DNA from: Sphingomonas quercus
GTDB taxonomy: Bacteria; Pseudomonadota; Alphaproteobacteria; Sphingomonadales; Sphingomonadaceae
NCBI RefSeq assembly: GCF_018863195.1
Contig: NZ_JAHKRT010000006.1
Location: forward strand, 235,873-299,872
Direction of reading: 5' to 3'
DNA: 64,000 nt
Shown here: one piece after another, positions 50,099-59,210 of the stretch
How positions within the stretch are numbered: the first letter of the stretch is position 1
Layout of the letters: each line of letters opens with the position of its first letter
Position numbers and translations under genes: made by a program
The notes under the pieces: generated by a model
Seen by the model: the letters and a program-made list of their open reading frames with translations, nothing else
Database searches by the model: none
What the model was told of the DNA's origin: nothing

Positions 50099-50431
50099 AT
50101 GGACACCGAAACCGCTCTGGCGGCGCTGGCCGCGCTCGCCCATCCGACGCGGCTGGAAGCTTTTCGCGAGCTGGTCCGGCACGAGCCTGCCGGCCTGTCG
50201 ACGGGCGCGCTCGTCGCGGCGAGCGGGCTTAGCCAGAGCACGTTCTCCACCCACCTCGCCGTCCTTGCCAGAGCCGGACTGGTGACGGCGGAGAAGCGCG
50301 GGCGCCAGCAAATCCAGCGCGCCTCCATCGACACGCTGGGCCGCCTGATGACTTTCCTTGCCAGGGATTGCTGTCAGGGGCGTGCCGAGCTTTGCGGGCC
50401 GCTTGTCGCCGACCTTGCCGCCTGTTGCTGA
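50099..50431 (+). CDS. arsR: ArsR/SmtB family arsenic-responsive repressor
   Basis: A 110-residue winged-helix repressor (A-L-A-H-P-T-R-L-E-A-F near residue 12; recognition helix L-S-Q-S-T-F-S-T-H near 43). Cysteines are clustered at the C-terminus (D-C-C-Q-G near 91, A-A-C-C at the end) rather than in the classical ELCVC helix, as in ArsR variants with C-terminal As(III) sites. It is the first gene of arsR-arsC-aqpS-arsH, with its own operator directly upstream. Confidence 0.9.
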   Translation: MDTETALAALAALAHPTRLEAFRELVRHEPAGLSTGALVAASGLSQSTFSTHLAVLARAGLVTAEKRGRQQIQRASIDTLGRLMTFLARDCCQGRAELCGPLVADLAACC

Positions 50432-50441
50432 AGGGGCGATC

Positions 50442-50873
50442 GTGACCGACATCGTCATCTATCACAATCCGGCGTGCGGCACGTCGCGCAACGTCCTCGC
50501 GTTGATCCGCAATTCCGGCGTCGAGCCGCATGTCGTCGACTATCTGAAGACGCCGCCCGCGCGCGCCCTTCTGATCGAGATGATCGCCCGCGCCGGCATC
50601 ACGCCCCGCGCCCTGCTGCGGGAAAAGGGCACGCCCTATGGGGAACTGGGCCTCGATGACCCGTCATTGACCGACGACGTGCTCGTCGACGCGATGATGG
50701 CGCATCCAATCCTGATCAACCGGCCCCTGGTGGTGACGCCGCTGGGCGTGCGGCTGTGCCGGCCGTCCGAGGCGGTGCTCGATATCCTGCCTGATGCCCA
50801 GCGCGGCGCCTTCGTGAAAGAGAATGGGGAGCCGGTGGTCGACGCAGCCGGCAATCGCGTCTCCGCAACGTGA
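50442..50873 (+). CDS. arsC: Arsenate reductase ArsC (glutaredoxin-dependent type)
   Basis: A 143-residue thioredoxin-fold enzyme reducing arsenate to arsenite. Catalytic C12 is in [15 protein letters not shown] near residue 94 and the C-terminal P-D-A-Q-R-G-A-F match the R773-type family that uses glutathione and glutaredoxin. GTG 50442 follows AAGGGG. The stop overlaps the next gene's GTG (GTGA). Confidence 0.93.
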   Translation: MTDIVIYHNPACGTSRNVLALIRNSGVEPHVVDYLKTPPARALLIEMIARAGITPRALLREKGTPYGELGLDDPSLTDDVLVDAMMAHPILINRPLVVTPLGVRLCRPSEAVLDILPDAQRGAFVKENGEPVVDAAGNRVSAT

Positions 50874-51529
50874 CCCGGCGGGCCGTCCTGGGCGAGGCGC
50901 TCGGCAGTCTGTTGCTGTTGGCGACGGTGGTCGGTTCGGGGATCATGGCAGAGCGGTTCGCGGGCGGGAACGTCGCCATCGCCCTCCTCGGCAATACGCT
51001 GGCGACGGGCGCGATGCTGTTCGTGCTGGTGACGATGCTCGCGCCCGTGTCCGGGGCGCACCTCAATCCGGCCGTCACCCTCGTCATGCGTCTCAGGGGA
51101 CAGATCCGGACGGATGCGGCCATCGCCTATGGCGCGGCCCAGCTCGGCGGCGGCATCATCGGCGTGTGGCTCGCGCACCTGATGTTCGGCCTGCCCGTCC
51201 TCCAGCTCTCGGACACCGGCCGCAGCGGCCCGGGCCAGTGGCTGGGCGAGGCGGTCGCCACCTTCGGCCTGATACTGACGATCCTTGGAACGAGGCCCGG
51301 CTGCGTGCCCGCCAGCGTCGCCCTCTACATTGCCGCCGCCTATTGGTTCACCTCCTCGACCAGCTTCGCGAACCCGGCGATCACGATCGCCCGATCGCTG
51401 AGCGACAGCTTCGCCGGCATCGCGCCGGCCTGCGTGCCCGCCTTCGTCGCCGCGCAGCTCGCCGGCGCGCTGGCCGCGCATGGCCTGAGCGGGCTCGTCT
51501 TTCCCGACACCACCAAGGAACCCGCATGA
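50870..51529 (+). CDS. aqpS: Aquaglyceroporin-family arsenite channel AqpS
   Basis: A 219-residue MIP-family channel with six helices and both pore loops, H-L-N-P-A-V-T near residue 63 and [11 protein letters not shown] near 165. In ars operons it replaces an ArsB pump and lets arsenite flow out after ArsC reduction, as described for rhizobial AqpS. Start GTG 50870 overlaps arsC; the stop overlaps arsH (ATGA). Confidence 0.9.
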   Translation: MTRRAVLGEALGSLLLLATVVGSGIMAERFAGGNVAIALLGNTLATGAMLFVLVTMLAPVSGAHLNPAVTLVMRLRGQIRTDAAIAYGAAQLGGGIIGVWLAHLMFGLPVLQLSDTGRSGPGQWLGEAVATFGLILTILGTRPGCVPASVALYIAAAYWFTSSTSFANPAITIARSLSDSFAGIAPACVPAFVAAQLAGALAAHGLSGLVFPDTTKEPA

Positions 51530-52270
51530 GCCGTCTCCGCGTCCTCGCCGATCCCGACTATCTCCCCGCCCTCGATCCGGCCTTTGTGATCCGCCGGCCG
51601 GCCAGCGGCCTTGGCGATGATCAGCCGCCGCCGCGCATCCTCCTGCTCTACGGTTCACTGCGGGAGCGCTCGTTCTCGCGCCTCGCCGTCGAGGAAGCGG
51701 CGCGGCTGCTCCGGTTGTTCGGTGCGGAGCCGCGCATCTTCGATCCGTCCGATCTGCCGCTGCCCGATCAGATCGCCGGGTGACGATCACCCCGCCGTCC
51801 ATGAGCTGCGCGAGCTGTCCGTGTGGTCCGAAGGCCAGGTCTGGTGCAGCCCGGAGCGCCACGGCGCGATCTCCGGTATCATGAAGGCCCAGATCGATCA
51901 CCTGCCGCTCGAGATGAAGGGCATGCGCCCGACCCAGGGCCGCACGCTGGCGGTCATGCAGGTGTCGGGCGGCTCCCAGTCCTTCAACGCGGTCAACACG
52001 CTACGCTTGCTCGGGCGCTGGATGCGGATGTTCACGATTCCCAACCAGTCGTCGGTCGCGATGGCCTACAAGGAGTTTGACGACGCCGGCCGGATGAAGC
52101 CGTCCAGCTATTATGATCGCATCGTGGACGTGATGGAGGAGCTGGTGCGGATCACGGTGTTGATGCGTCCGCATGACCGGCAGCTGGTCGATCGCTATTC
52201 GGAGCGTAAGGCAGCCGGGGCGCGGACGGCCGAAGAAGATCATTCGGCCATAGCGATCGGTCGCCGCTGA
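51526..52270 (+). pseudogene. arsH: arsH with a one-base frameshift
   Basis: The ATG at 51526 overlaps the aqpS stop and opens an ArsH frame that runs through [11 protein letters not shown] to L-P-D-Q-I-A-G and meets TGA at 51781. The sequence continues in the next frame with [10 protein letters not shown] and the complete conserved C-terminus ([26 protein letters not shown]) to 52270. One extra G in the GGG at about 51778-51780 explains it. ArsH is an NADPH-flavin oxidoreductase acting on organoarsenicals. Either a true recent mutation or a sequencing error. Confidence 0.88.
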
Positions 52271-52441
52271 CACATGGGCAGGCGTCGGCGGCCCGGGGTG
52301 GCGGGCTGCCATCTCGACCGATGGGGAGCGAAGGCGGCTCTGGCGTCGAGCGCGGCCGGTCCGTCGCCGGCAAGCCGCGAGCCGATTAAGTGGAAGCTGG
52401 GGGGACGGGCAGGTTTTTGGCGTGCGAACGTCCCGGGCGCG

Positions 52442-53509
52442 TCAACGAGGGGTTGGCGCGTAGCGCGCGATCGTCTCGCCATAATAGGCGCCGATCCACA
52501 GGGCCGGCCCGGCCAAGGTCGCGCCGGTCGCGCCGCCGAAGCGCTGGTCGCCACCTTGCGCGAGCAGGCGCAGGCGCAGGCTCTTCGGGTCCATCTCGAC
52601 CACCTTGAATCCCTGCGGACAGGGGGTGCCACGCCCCTTGCAGGTCATCACGCCTCGCGGATCACCCGCCTGCCCGGCGACAAGGATCGTGCCCCTGTCC
52701 GTGAGGCGCAAATTGTCCGGAAGAAAATCCACTGCCACACTCTTCGGCGCCGAGCGGTCGCGCAGGGGAAAGCGCCAAAGCTTGCGGGCGGACCATTCGG
52801 CCACGAACAGCCACCTTCCGTCCGCGGACACCGCCACGCCATTGGCGCCGGAAAAATCCTGCTTCAGCGCATTCGACCAGCCCTTGCCCGGTTTCCACAT
52901 GAGGACATTGCCCGTCGACTGCCCATTGACCATCTTGTCGAGGAAGTCCGGGTCAGCCTTGTCCAGAAACTTGCTGACAATGATGCTGCCGTCAGGCAGC
53001 GCGACAACACCGTTCCCGCTCGCGCCCGCGGGCAGCACGATACAGCCCGTCCAGCGGGCCTGCGGGCCTTCATCGCCCAGCGTGACGTCGAACGCCTCGA
53101 TGGATTCCCGGCCGCCATGATTGACGACGAGCAGTTCGAAACTGCCGTCGGCCCGCCGCGACAGCCCGATACCGTGCGGCGTGAACCGGCTGTCGTCGAG
53201 GGGGCCGGGACAATCGCCGAAGCGCGCCCGGTTCAGGCTCGCGGCGGAGGCCGAGGGATAAAGCGCGCGCGGCGCCGGCGCCGGAGCCGTCGCGTCGAAG
53301 GCATAGAGGTGGCCGGGCCTCTCCCGGGTGCGCATCGAGCCGGCGATGACCCAGCTGGTGCCGGGAATGGTCAGCAGATCCTCCGGCTGGGGAATGCTGG
53401 TGACCGGCGATCCCGCCGGTACATAGGCAGGCGCCCCCGCCGCCGCCATCAGGAGCGGCGACGACAAAGCGAAGGCTGCGCTCGCGAACTTTACAGCAAT
53501 TCCGTGCAT
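52442..53509 (-). CDS. Secreted SMP-30/gluconolactonase-like beta-propeller
   Basis: A 355-residue exported protein with a signal peptide (residues 1-26, A-A-A-G-A-P-A). Propeller blades include G-A-N-G-V-A-V-S-A-D-G-R-W-L-F near 220 and F-L-P-D-N-L-R near 262, the metal-binding Asn/Asp positions of SMP-30/LRE proteins. Likely a lactonase or ligand-binding propeller in the periplasm. It is divergent from the Tat-exported amidohydrolase at 53694 and belongs to the sugar-oxidation locus by position. Confidence 0.72.
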   Translation of the reverse strand: MHGIAVKFASAAFALSSPLLMAAAGAPAYVPAGSPVTSIPQPEDLLTIPGTSWVIAGSMRTRERPGHLYAFDATAPAPAPRALYPSASAASLNRARFGDCPGPLDDSRFTPHGIGLSRRADGSFELLVVNHGGRESIEAFDVTLGDEGPQARWTGCIVLPAGASGNGVVALPDGSIIVSKFLDKADPDFLDKMVNGQSTGNVLMWKPGKGWSNALKQDFSGANGVAVSADGRWLFVAEWSARKLWRFPLRDRSAPKSVAVDFLPDNLRLTDRGTILVAGQAGDPRGVMTCKGRGTPCPQGFKVVEMDPKSLRLRLLAQGGDQRFGGATGATLAGPALWIGAYYGETIARYAPTPR

Positions 53510-53618
53510 GAAAATCACGTCCCGTGTCGGAGATCGGCGACTATTCCCGCATCCGGCATGCAAGGAAGCCAAGATTGATCTTGAACAAATCGTCCCACGT
53601 TGGATAGGTGTTTATTGT

Positions 53619-53636
53619 CTATAAATATTTTTATAG
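53619..53636. promoter_or_regulatory. AT-rich dyad CTATAAA-N4-TTTATAG in a divergent promoter
   Basis: A perfect 7-bp inverted repeat in the 184-nt gap between the SMP-30-like and amidohydrolase genes. Each arm contains a -10-like TATAAA on one strand, so it could serve both directions or be an operator. Confidence 0.4.
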
Positions 53637-53693
53637 CTGAATGAGAAAACGTCCGCCTTCCTGGCGCATGGCGGCCGCGATAGCAGGTGCGGC

Positions 53694-54680
53694 GTGAGCA
53701 GCTTTTCGAAGATCGGGCGTCGCACCTTCCTGGCCGGGGCGGCAGCCGCTCTGTCCGCGGGCGCGTCGCAGACCGATGCCGCCGGCGTGTGGGACGATGT
53801 CCCGATCATCGACGCCCATATCCACCTGTTCGACGGCACCCGGCCGCAGGGCGCGCCCTATGTCGGCTCGCCTGCCTATGCCGCCATATCGAAGGTCTCG
53901 CTGCCCTCCGGCTATCGTCCGCTGGCGCGTCCCGCCGGCATCGTCGGCGCGGTGGTGGTGGAAACGAGCCCGTGGATCGAGGACAATCTCTGGCTGCTCG
54001 AAACCGCCCAGAGCGATCCGATGATCGTCGCGGTGTCCGGCTATCTCGATCCATTCAAGGCGGATTTCGGCGAGTATCTCGATCGATTCCGCAAGAACCG
54101 GCTCTACCGCGCGATCCGCTACAGCCGTTTCTATACGGACGATGGCGGCCGCATCGCGTTGGCGCCGGCCGCGATCGATAATATGAGAAGGCTCGCCGCA
54201 GCCGATCTCGCGCTCGACACGGCCAACCCAAGCATGGGTCTGTTGCGGGCCAATGCGCTGCTTGCCGAGGCGGTGCCCGACCTGCGCGTGATCGTCGATC
54301 ATCTGCCCTCATTCGATCCGACGCCCGACAACCAGGCCGCCTATGATGCCGTCATTCGTGACCTTGCCGCATTGCCCAATGTGTTCGTGAAGCTCAGTCA
54401 GGTTTATCATCGACGGCGCGACCATCAGATCATCACCGAATTCGCGCAGCTCCGCGAACGTCTCGACAATCTGTTCGCGGCCTTTGGTGAGGATCGGCTG
54501 ATGTTCGGCAGCGATTATCCGAACAGCTACGGGACCGCGACCATCGCCGAGACGGTCGCGCTGATGCGTCGGTTCTACGCCGGCAAGTCGCGCACGGCGG
54601 CGGAGAAATATTTCTGGCGTAACGCGGCGCGCGTTTACAAATGGACTCGCCGCGCCCCCGATCAGCCGATGCCGGGCTGA
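53694..54680 (+). CDS. Tat-exported amidohydrolase-2 family protein (lactonase-like)
   Basis: A 328-residue TIM-barrel metal hydrolase preceded by a twin-arginine signal, I-G-R-R-T-F-L-A-G (residues 7-15). The metal motif D-A-H-I-H-L is near 42-47, a conserved His in V-D-H-L-P near 203, and F-G-S-D-Y-P-N near 264 carries the catalytic Asp. The family includes fuconolactonases and 2-pyrone-4,6-dicarboxylate lactonase. Periplasmic export together with nearby PQQ dehydrogenases suggests it opens a lactone made by sugar oxidation. The start is GTG 53694. It is convergent with the PQQ dehydrogenase gene, 10 nt apart. Confidence 0.82.
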   Translation: MSSFSKIGRRTFLAGAAAALSAGASQTDAAGVWDDVPIIDAHIHLFDGTRPQGAPYVGSPAYAAISKVSLPSGYRPLARPAGIVGAVVVETSPWIEDNLWLLETAQSDPMIVAVSGYLDPFKADFGEYLDRFRKNRLYRAIRYSRFYTDDGGRIALAPAAIDNMRRLAAADLALDTANPSMGLLRANALLAEAVPDLRVIVDHLPSFDPTPDNQAAYDAVIRDLAALPNVFVKLSQVYHRRRDHQIITEFAQLRERLDNLFAAFGEDRLMFGSDYPNSYGTATIAETVALMRRFYAGKSRTAAEKYFWRNAARVYKWTRRAPDQPMPG

Positions 54681-54690
54681 GCGGCCTCGC

Positions 54691-57015
54691 TCATCGCAGC
54701 GTTCCGGGCAGCGCGAAGGCAACCAGCTGGTCGCCGACACGCGGCGCGAGCAGGCCGTTGCCGCCCGCGGCGAACAGCACATATTGACGGCCCTTGTAGG
54801 TGTAGATCGCCGGCGTCGCCACCGCCGGCGCATCCACCCGCTGCTTCCACAATATCTTGCCGGTCCATAGATCGACGGCGCGCACCCGGCTGTCCATCGA
54901 GGCGCCGATAAAGATCAGGCCGGAAGCGGTAATCGCCGGCCCGCCGATCGTCACCGAGCCCCAGGATTCGGGCATGTAGAAGCCCCAATGCTGCACCTGG
55001 CCGAATGGCCGCTGCCACAGTCGCCTCCCGGTCTTCAGATCATAGGCCGACATCGTGCCATAGGGCGGGTTCCAGCACGGCATGCCCCAGCGATTGAAGA
55101 AGGTGGCGATGCGCACCCCATAGGGAGAGCCATAGCCGGGCGCCCGCCAGCCGGCGTCCGGGCGAGGGCCGCGCCGCGCCGCCTCCGCCGCCTGGCCCGC
55201 CACCTCGGCACGGGGAATCAGCTGATAGATCTGCGCCACGTTGGAGCTGTTGACGACATAGATCTGGTGGGCGGGATCGACCGCGCCGCCGCCCCATTCG
55301 ACGCCGCCGACGGTGGCCGGCGCGGTGATCGTGCCGCGAAGGGACGGCGGTTTGAACAAGCCGCCTTCGACGTAGCGGCGGCGATCGCGGCTGCACTGGC
55401 CGAGGCTCGCCCAATCGGCGAGGCGGGAGATGCCGGTGAAGCGATCGGGGATCGTCGGCTGCGGCCAGGGGACGAAAGGCTGGGTCGGCGAGGCGTGCTC
55501 GCCGGGCACGTCGGATGGCGGCACCGGCCGCTCGACAATCGGATAGACCGGCTCGCCGGTCAGCCGGTTCAGCACATAGAGGAAGCCCTGTTTCGACGAC
55601 TGGACCAGCGCCGGCACCGTCTGCCCATTGCGATTGACATCGACCAGCGTCGGCGCGGAATTGGTGTCGTAATCCCAGATGTCGTGATGGACGAGCTGGC
55701 GCGACCATGCCACCGTACCGGTATCGGCATGAAGCGCGGTTATCGAGGTCGCGTAGGGGATGTCGGCACGTCGATCGCCGCCATAATAATTGTTCTCGGG
55801 CGAACTAACCGGCAGATAGACCAGCCCCGCTTTGGCATCGACGGACATCGATGCCCAGACATTGGCCGTACCGATGCGATGACGCATTGCTTCAGGAATC
55901 GTCTGGAATTCCCATTTCCGGGCACCGGTGCGGGCGTCGATGCCGAACACCGTGCCCGGCGGGGAATCCTGATAGGTCCAGTCCACGCCTGCCCAGCCGA
56001 CGACCAGCGTATCACGATAGACCGCGACCGACTGGTTCAGCTCGAGCGGGAATTTGGGATTGATGACGTTCCACTGGTTGACGTCGAGAACACCCTGCTG
56101 GCCGAAATCCTGGCATCGCCGGCCGGTGTCCGCATCGACGGCGTGAAGCAGGCCATCCACCGTGCCGATGTAAAGGCGCTTCTGGCAGGGCTGGCCGGGT
56201 ATCGGAGCGGACGACGCCCAATATGTGATGCCGCGATTCTTGCCGTGAAACTTCGACGCGTGCGCCGGGCGCGCATCGTAGATCCAGCGGACATGGCCGC
56301 TGTCTGGCTCCACCGCGAAGATGCGGTAGAAGGGCGTCGACACATAGACCAAGTTGTTGGCGAACAGAGGAGTGGATTGCCACGCCGTCTTCGGGTCATC
56401 ACGCCCCCGGCCGGGGGAGACGTCACCGGTATGCAGGCTCCACGCGACGCGCAGGCCCGCCACGTTGGCTGGCGTGATCTGGGTGGCGGCGGAAAATTTC
56501 TGCGCCATGCGATCGCCGTTGAAATCGTCCCACGGCGCGGTCGGGCCGGCCGGCGTCAGCACGCCGCCCCCGCCGCTGCGGGCGGGCAGCATGATGCCGG
56601 CAGCGATCGCCGCCACCCCGACGAGCGCGCCGCCGACCAGCATGGCCCCGCGTCCGGCGGGCACCGCCGGCAAGCCCGGACGGAATAGCCGCCACAACCA
56701 GCCGACCGCCGCAACCGCCATCGCCGCCACGATCGCGCCGCTTTCCATGAACCATGCCGCGACCGACGTACCGACGATGTCGAGCAGCAGCAGGGCGAGC
56801 AACAGCCACGCGGCGCCCCGCCGGGGCTGACGCAGCAGCAGGATCGCGCCGAGCATCATCAGCAGGCCCGAGCCAAGCACCAGCAGCGCGCCCCCGGTGC
56901 CATTGAGCCCGGTCTCGACCAGCCTGTAGTCCAGCAGCGCGGTGCCGGCGGCGATCGCGCCTCCCGCGAGGATCGTCAGGCTGCCCAGCTGCGCGCCGGT
57001 AGCGGCGATGCGCAT
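54691..57015 (-). CDS. Membrane-bound PQQ-dependent dehydrogenase (glucose/quinate/shikimate family)
   Basis: A 774-residue quinoprotein. Residues 1-140 form four to five membrane helices that pass electrons to ubiquinone. The rest is an eight-bladed propeller with the PQQ-binding pattern: D-W-D-D-F-type start (A-P-W-D-D-F-N-G-D near 165), T-P-L-F near 219, Y-W-A-S-S near 264, H-D-I-W-D-Y-D near 431 and W-G-G-G-A-V-D-P near 579. The family oxidises glucose, other aldoses, quinate or shikimate in the periplasm. ATG 57015 has GGGAGAAGG. It is 12 nt after the beta-helix gene, so they share a transcript. Confidence 0.92.
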   Translation of the reverse strand: MRIAATGAQLGSLTILAGGAIAAGTALLDYRLVETGLNGTGGALLVLGSGLLMMLGAILLLRQPRRGAAWLLLALLLLDIVGTSVAAWFMESGAIVAAMAVAAVGWLWRLFRPGLPAVPAGRGAMLVGGALVGVAAIAAGIMLPARSGGGGVLTPAGPTAPWDDFNGDRMAQKFSAATQITPANVAGLRVAWSLHTGDVSPGRGRDDPKTAWQSTPLFANNLVYVSTPFYRIFAVEPDSGHVRWIYDARPAHASKFHGKNRGITYWASSAPIPGQPCQKRLYIGTVDGLLHAVDADTGRRCQDFGQQGVLDVNQWNVINPKFPLELNQSVAVYRDTLVVGWAGVDWTYQDSPPGTVFGIDARTGARKWEFQTIPEAMRHRIGTANVWASMSVDAKAGLVYLPVSSPENNYYGGDRRADIPYATSITALHADTGTVAWSRQLVHHDIWDYDTNSAPTLVDVNRNGQTVPALVQSSKQGFLYVLNRLTGEPVYPIVERPVPPSDVPGEHASPTQPFVPWPQPTIPDRFTGISRLADWASLGQCSRDRRRYVEGGLFKPPSLRGTITAPATVGGVEWGGGAVDPAHQIYVVNSSNVAQIYQLIPRAEVAGQAAEAARRGPRPDAGWRAPGYGSPYGVRIATFFNRWGMPCWNPPYGTMSAYDLKTGRRLWQRPFGQVQHWGFYMPESWGSVTIGGPAITASGLIFIGASMDSRVRAVDLWTGKILWKQRVDAPAVATPAIYTYKGRQYVLFAAGGNGLLAPRVGDQLVAFALPGTLR

Positions 57016-57027
57016 CGTCCTTCTCCC

Positions 57028-59091
57028 TTATTGGTCGGGGGGTGGACCGGCCTCCGATCGGGCAGCGCTGCGCGGCATGCCGACCGGCCAGCGGTCCGGG
57101 CCGTAATGCGGCAGCGGCGCGCCGAATTCATAGGCGCCGAGATCGGGCGCGCGGCCGGCGAACCCGTCGGTGATGCCCGGCAATTCGACGCCGCGGTCGA
57201 TCGCGCGCGAACGAGGCCTCAGCCGGAAATCCATATCCTCGGGCTTGTAGAGGATACGCGGATCCGACGTATCCACCGCCGCGACCTTCACGAAATCCTG
57301 AAGCGTGACGATAGCGCTATGGCGATCCTGCCCCGTCCCCTTCTGATACTCGGCGAGCGTGGCGAAAGCACGGGCGACCAGCGGACCGTCATAGTCCGCG
57401 GCGACCCCGGCAGGGGGAGAATTCCAGCCGAAATTCTTGTCCACGCCCGGGCTCGGCCCAAATCCATTATAATCGGAGGTCGAATAGTTGGTGAAAGTGC
57501 GCATCTGGAACAGCGGCTTGGCCCACCCGTCGCTTACGAACAGGTTGTTGCGCAGGTGGACATTGGACAAGGCGCCGAGCGCCCCGGCCAGCCCGATGAA
57601 GCTGTTCTGGTAGATCAGCACGCCGGCAGGATTGTCGAGCAGCTTGAGCGCGCCGGTGGACGGAGCGTTATAGAGCAGGTTTCGATAGATATAGGCCGGC
57701 CCGCCAAAAATCGGTTGGGTGCTGTAAGCGAGGTTCGACGCGTTGACGCACCGATTTTCATACGCCCGGACATTGTGGACGCCGCCGTCAAGCTCGACGC
57801 AATTGTCCGCTTGATTGAACATGTCGTTGCGATAGACGTCGATCGAGCTCGCCTGCTCCCCAGGGTTGTCGCTGGGGCTGCCATAGGTAGCGATGTCGAT
57901 CGCGTCGTGGAAGTTGGCGACATAGTTGCGTGCGATGACATGGCCACGGCCATAGACCTTCACCGCGTATTCGGATGTGATCGGCGCGGGATATTCGCCG
58001 TACTTTGCCCAGACCTCATCGTGGATCCAGCTAGTCATCCGGGTCGGATTGTGGCGGCCGAGGAAAACATTGTCGGCGATGTAGAAATCGCGCGAACCCG
58101 CCCACTCGTCCTGCACCACACGACCGACGTCATAGACCAGAGAATGTTTCAGTGTGAAACCGCTGGCGCCGACGATCCGCTTCATGCCGAGCAAGAAGGC
58201 GACGTTGGTGTTGCGGACGGTGATGCCCTCGAAGTAATTGTAGCTGGCGGCTTCGAGATTGAACAGATTGTGCGCGCCGTCCCCGTCGAAGACGACCTCG
58301 CCATCGCCAGCGGCCTTGATGACGATCGGCTTGTCGGGCGTGCCGCTGGCCGTGAGATAATAGGTGCCGTCAAACGGCGTACCATAGGCCGGGTCCTTCA
58401 ATGTCCCGACAATGCCGCCATAGATGAACCGCGCGTCCTTATAAACACCGGCATGGATCAGGATCGTATCCCCGGGCTGCACCCTCGGATCGAACAGATT
58501 ATAATGATCCGATTCGTCCGAGCCGAGATAATAAGCCGTCATCAGACCGATGAAACCGGGCTGCTGCATCTCGCCCTTATAGCCGAACGGATAGACGTGG
58601 TAGACATGCCCGCCGCTCGCCGGCATCGGCTCCTTGCGGGTATGGACCGTCACGACTTGCTCGGAGGTGCCGACGACGCCGTCAGGGTCGGTCAGAATGA
58701 AGCGGCATTCATAATCGGTGTCCGGGTCGAGGCCGAGGATGCTGCCGGCGAACATGTTGGGGACACGATAGTTGAAATAATTGCGGTCGCCATATTCAGG
58801 CTTCGGCCCGCGCACAAATTCGCCGTCCAGCCGCAGCATCGGCAGGCCCTTGCGCCATTCGCCGGAGCCGGCCTTGCGATAGCTCACCGTCACCATGCTG
58901 TTGCGATTGGCGTCGCCCTTGATATTCCATTCGAAGCCCAGCGACTGAAGGGTGGGCAATTCGACGAGGAAGCTGCCGGCCTGGACTGTCACGTCGCCGG
59001 CGCCCGGCGCCGCCGGGGCCGCCGAGCCCAGCCCGAGCAGCAGCAGCGCCCCGAGTGACGGCAATGGCCTGCGTGCAATCGAACGGATCAT
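57028..59091 (-). CDS. Secreted right-handed parallel beta-helix protein
   Basis: A 687-residue exported protein with a signal peptide (residues 1-27). A fibronectin-like N-terminal part (about 35-150) precedes a long beta-helix (about 170-560) with repeated N-x-F/Y-x-G-I-x-V-R-N steps, as in pectate-lyase-like, alginate-lyase PL6-like and PbH1 proteins. No catalytic motif can be named with certainty. It probably binds or cleaves a polysaccharide. ATG 59091, with AGGGG upstream, is preferred over ATG 59103. It is co-directional with the TonB receptor gene upstream and the PQQ dehydrogenase downstream. Confidence 0.8.
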   Translation of the reverse strand: MIRSIARRPLPSLGALLLLGLGSAAPAAPGAGDVTVQAGSFLVELPTLQSLGFEWNIKGDANRNSMVTVSYRKAGSGEWRKGLPMLRLDGEFVRGPKPEYGDRNYFNYRVPNMFAGSILGLDPDTDYECRFILTDPDGVVGTSEQVVTVHTRKEPMPASGGHVYHVYPFGYKGEMQQPGFIGLMTAYYLGSDESDHYNLFDPRVQPGDTILIHAGVYKDARFIYGGIVGTLKDPAYGTPFDGTYYLTASGTPDKPIVIKAAGDGEVVFDGDGAHNLFNLEAASYNYFEGITVRNTNVAFLLGMKRIVGASGFTLKHSLVYDVGRVVQDEWAGSRDFYIADNVFLGRHNPTRMTSWIHDEVWAKYGEYPAPITSEYAVKVYGRGHVIARNYVANFHDAIDIATYGSPSDNPGEQASSIDVYRNDMFNQADNCVELDGGVHNVRAYENRCVNASNLAYSTQPIFGGPAYIYRNLLYNAPSTGALKLLDNPAGVLIYQNSFIGLAGALGALSNVHLRNNLFVSDGWAKPLFQMRTFTNYSTSDYNGFGPSPGVDKNFGWNSPPAGVAADYDGPLVARAFATLAEYQKGTGQDRHSAIVTLQDFVKVAAVDTSDPRILYKPEDMDFRLRPRSRAIDRGVELPGITDGFAGRAPDLGAYEFGAPLPHYGPDRWPVGMPRSAARSEAGPPPDQ

Positions 59092-59126
59092 GTCGCCCCT
59101 CATTGGCGGGGCCGCCCCCGCCGGGT

Positions 59127-59162
59127 AAAAATGGGGCTGCGCGCGGCACGGGCGCAGCCCCA
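59127..59162 (-). terminator. Intrinsic terminator after the TonB-dependent receptor gene
   Basis: On the minus strand the arms are TGGGGCTGCGC (59162-59152) and GCGCAGCCCCA (59142-59132), an 11-bp stem with a 9-nt loop, followed by TTTTT (59131-59127). It lies 49 nt after the receptor stop and 36 nt before the beta-helix start codon, so the beta-helix gene needs its own promoter or read-through. Confidence 0.85.
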
Positions 59163-59210
59163 GGGGAGGATCGTTGCCGGCATGCGGTCACATACCGTCG
59201 GCATCGCGGA

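Noticed and set aside
57031..59058. 675-codon open frame opposite the beta-helix gene
   Set aside because: Composition is arginine/aspartate-rich shadow sequence; the minus strand has a signal peptide and a coherent beta-helix pattern.
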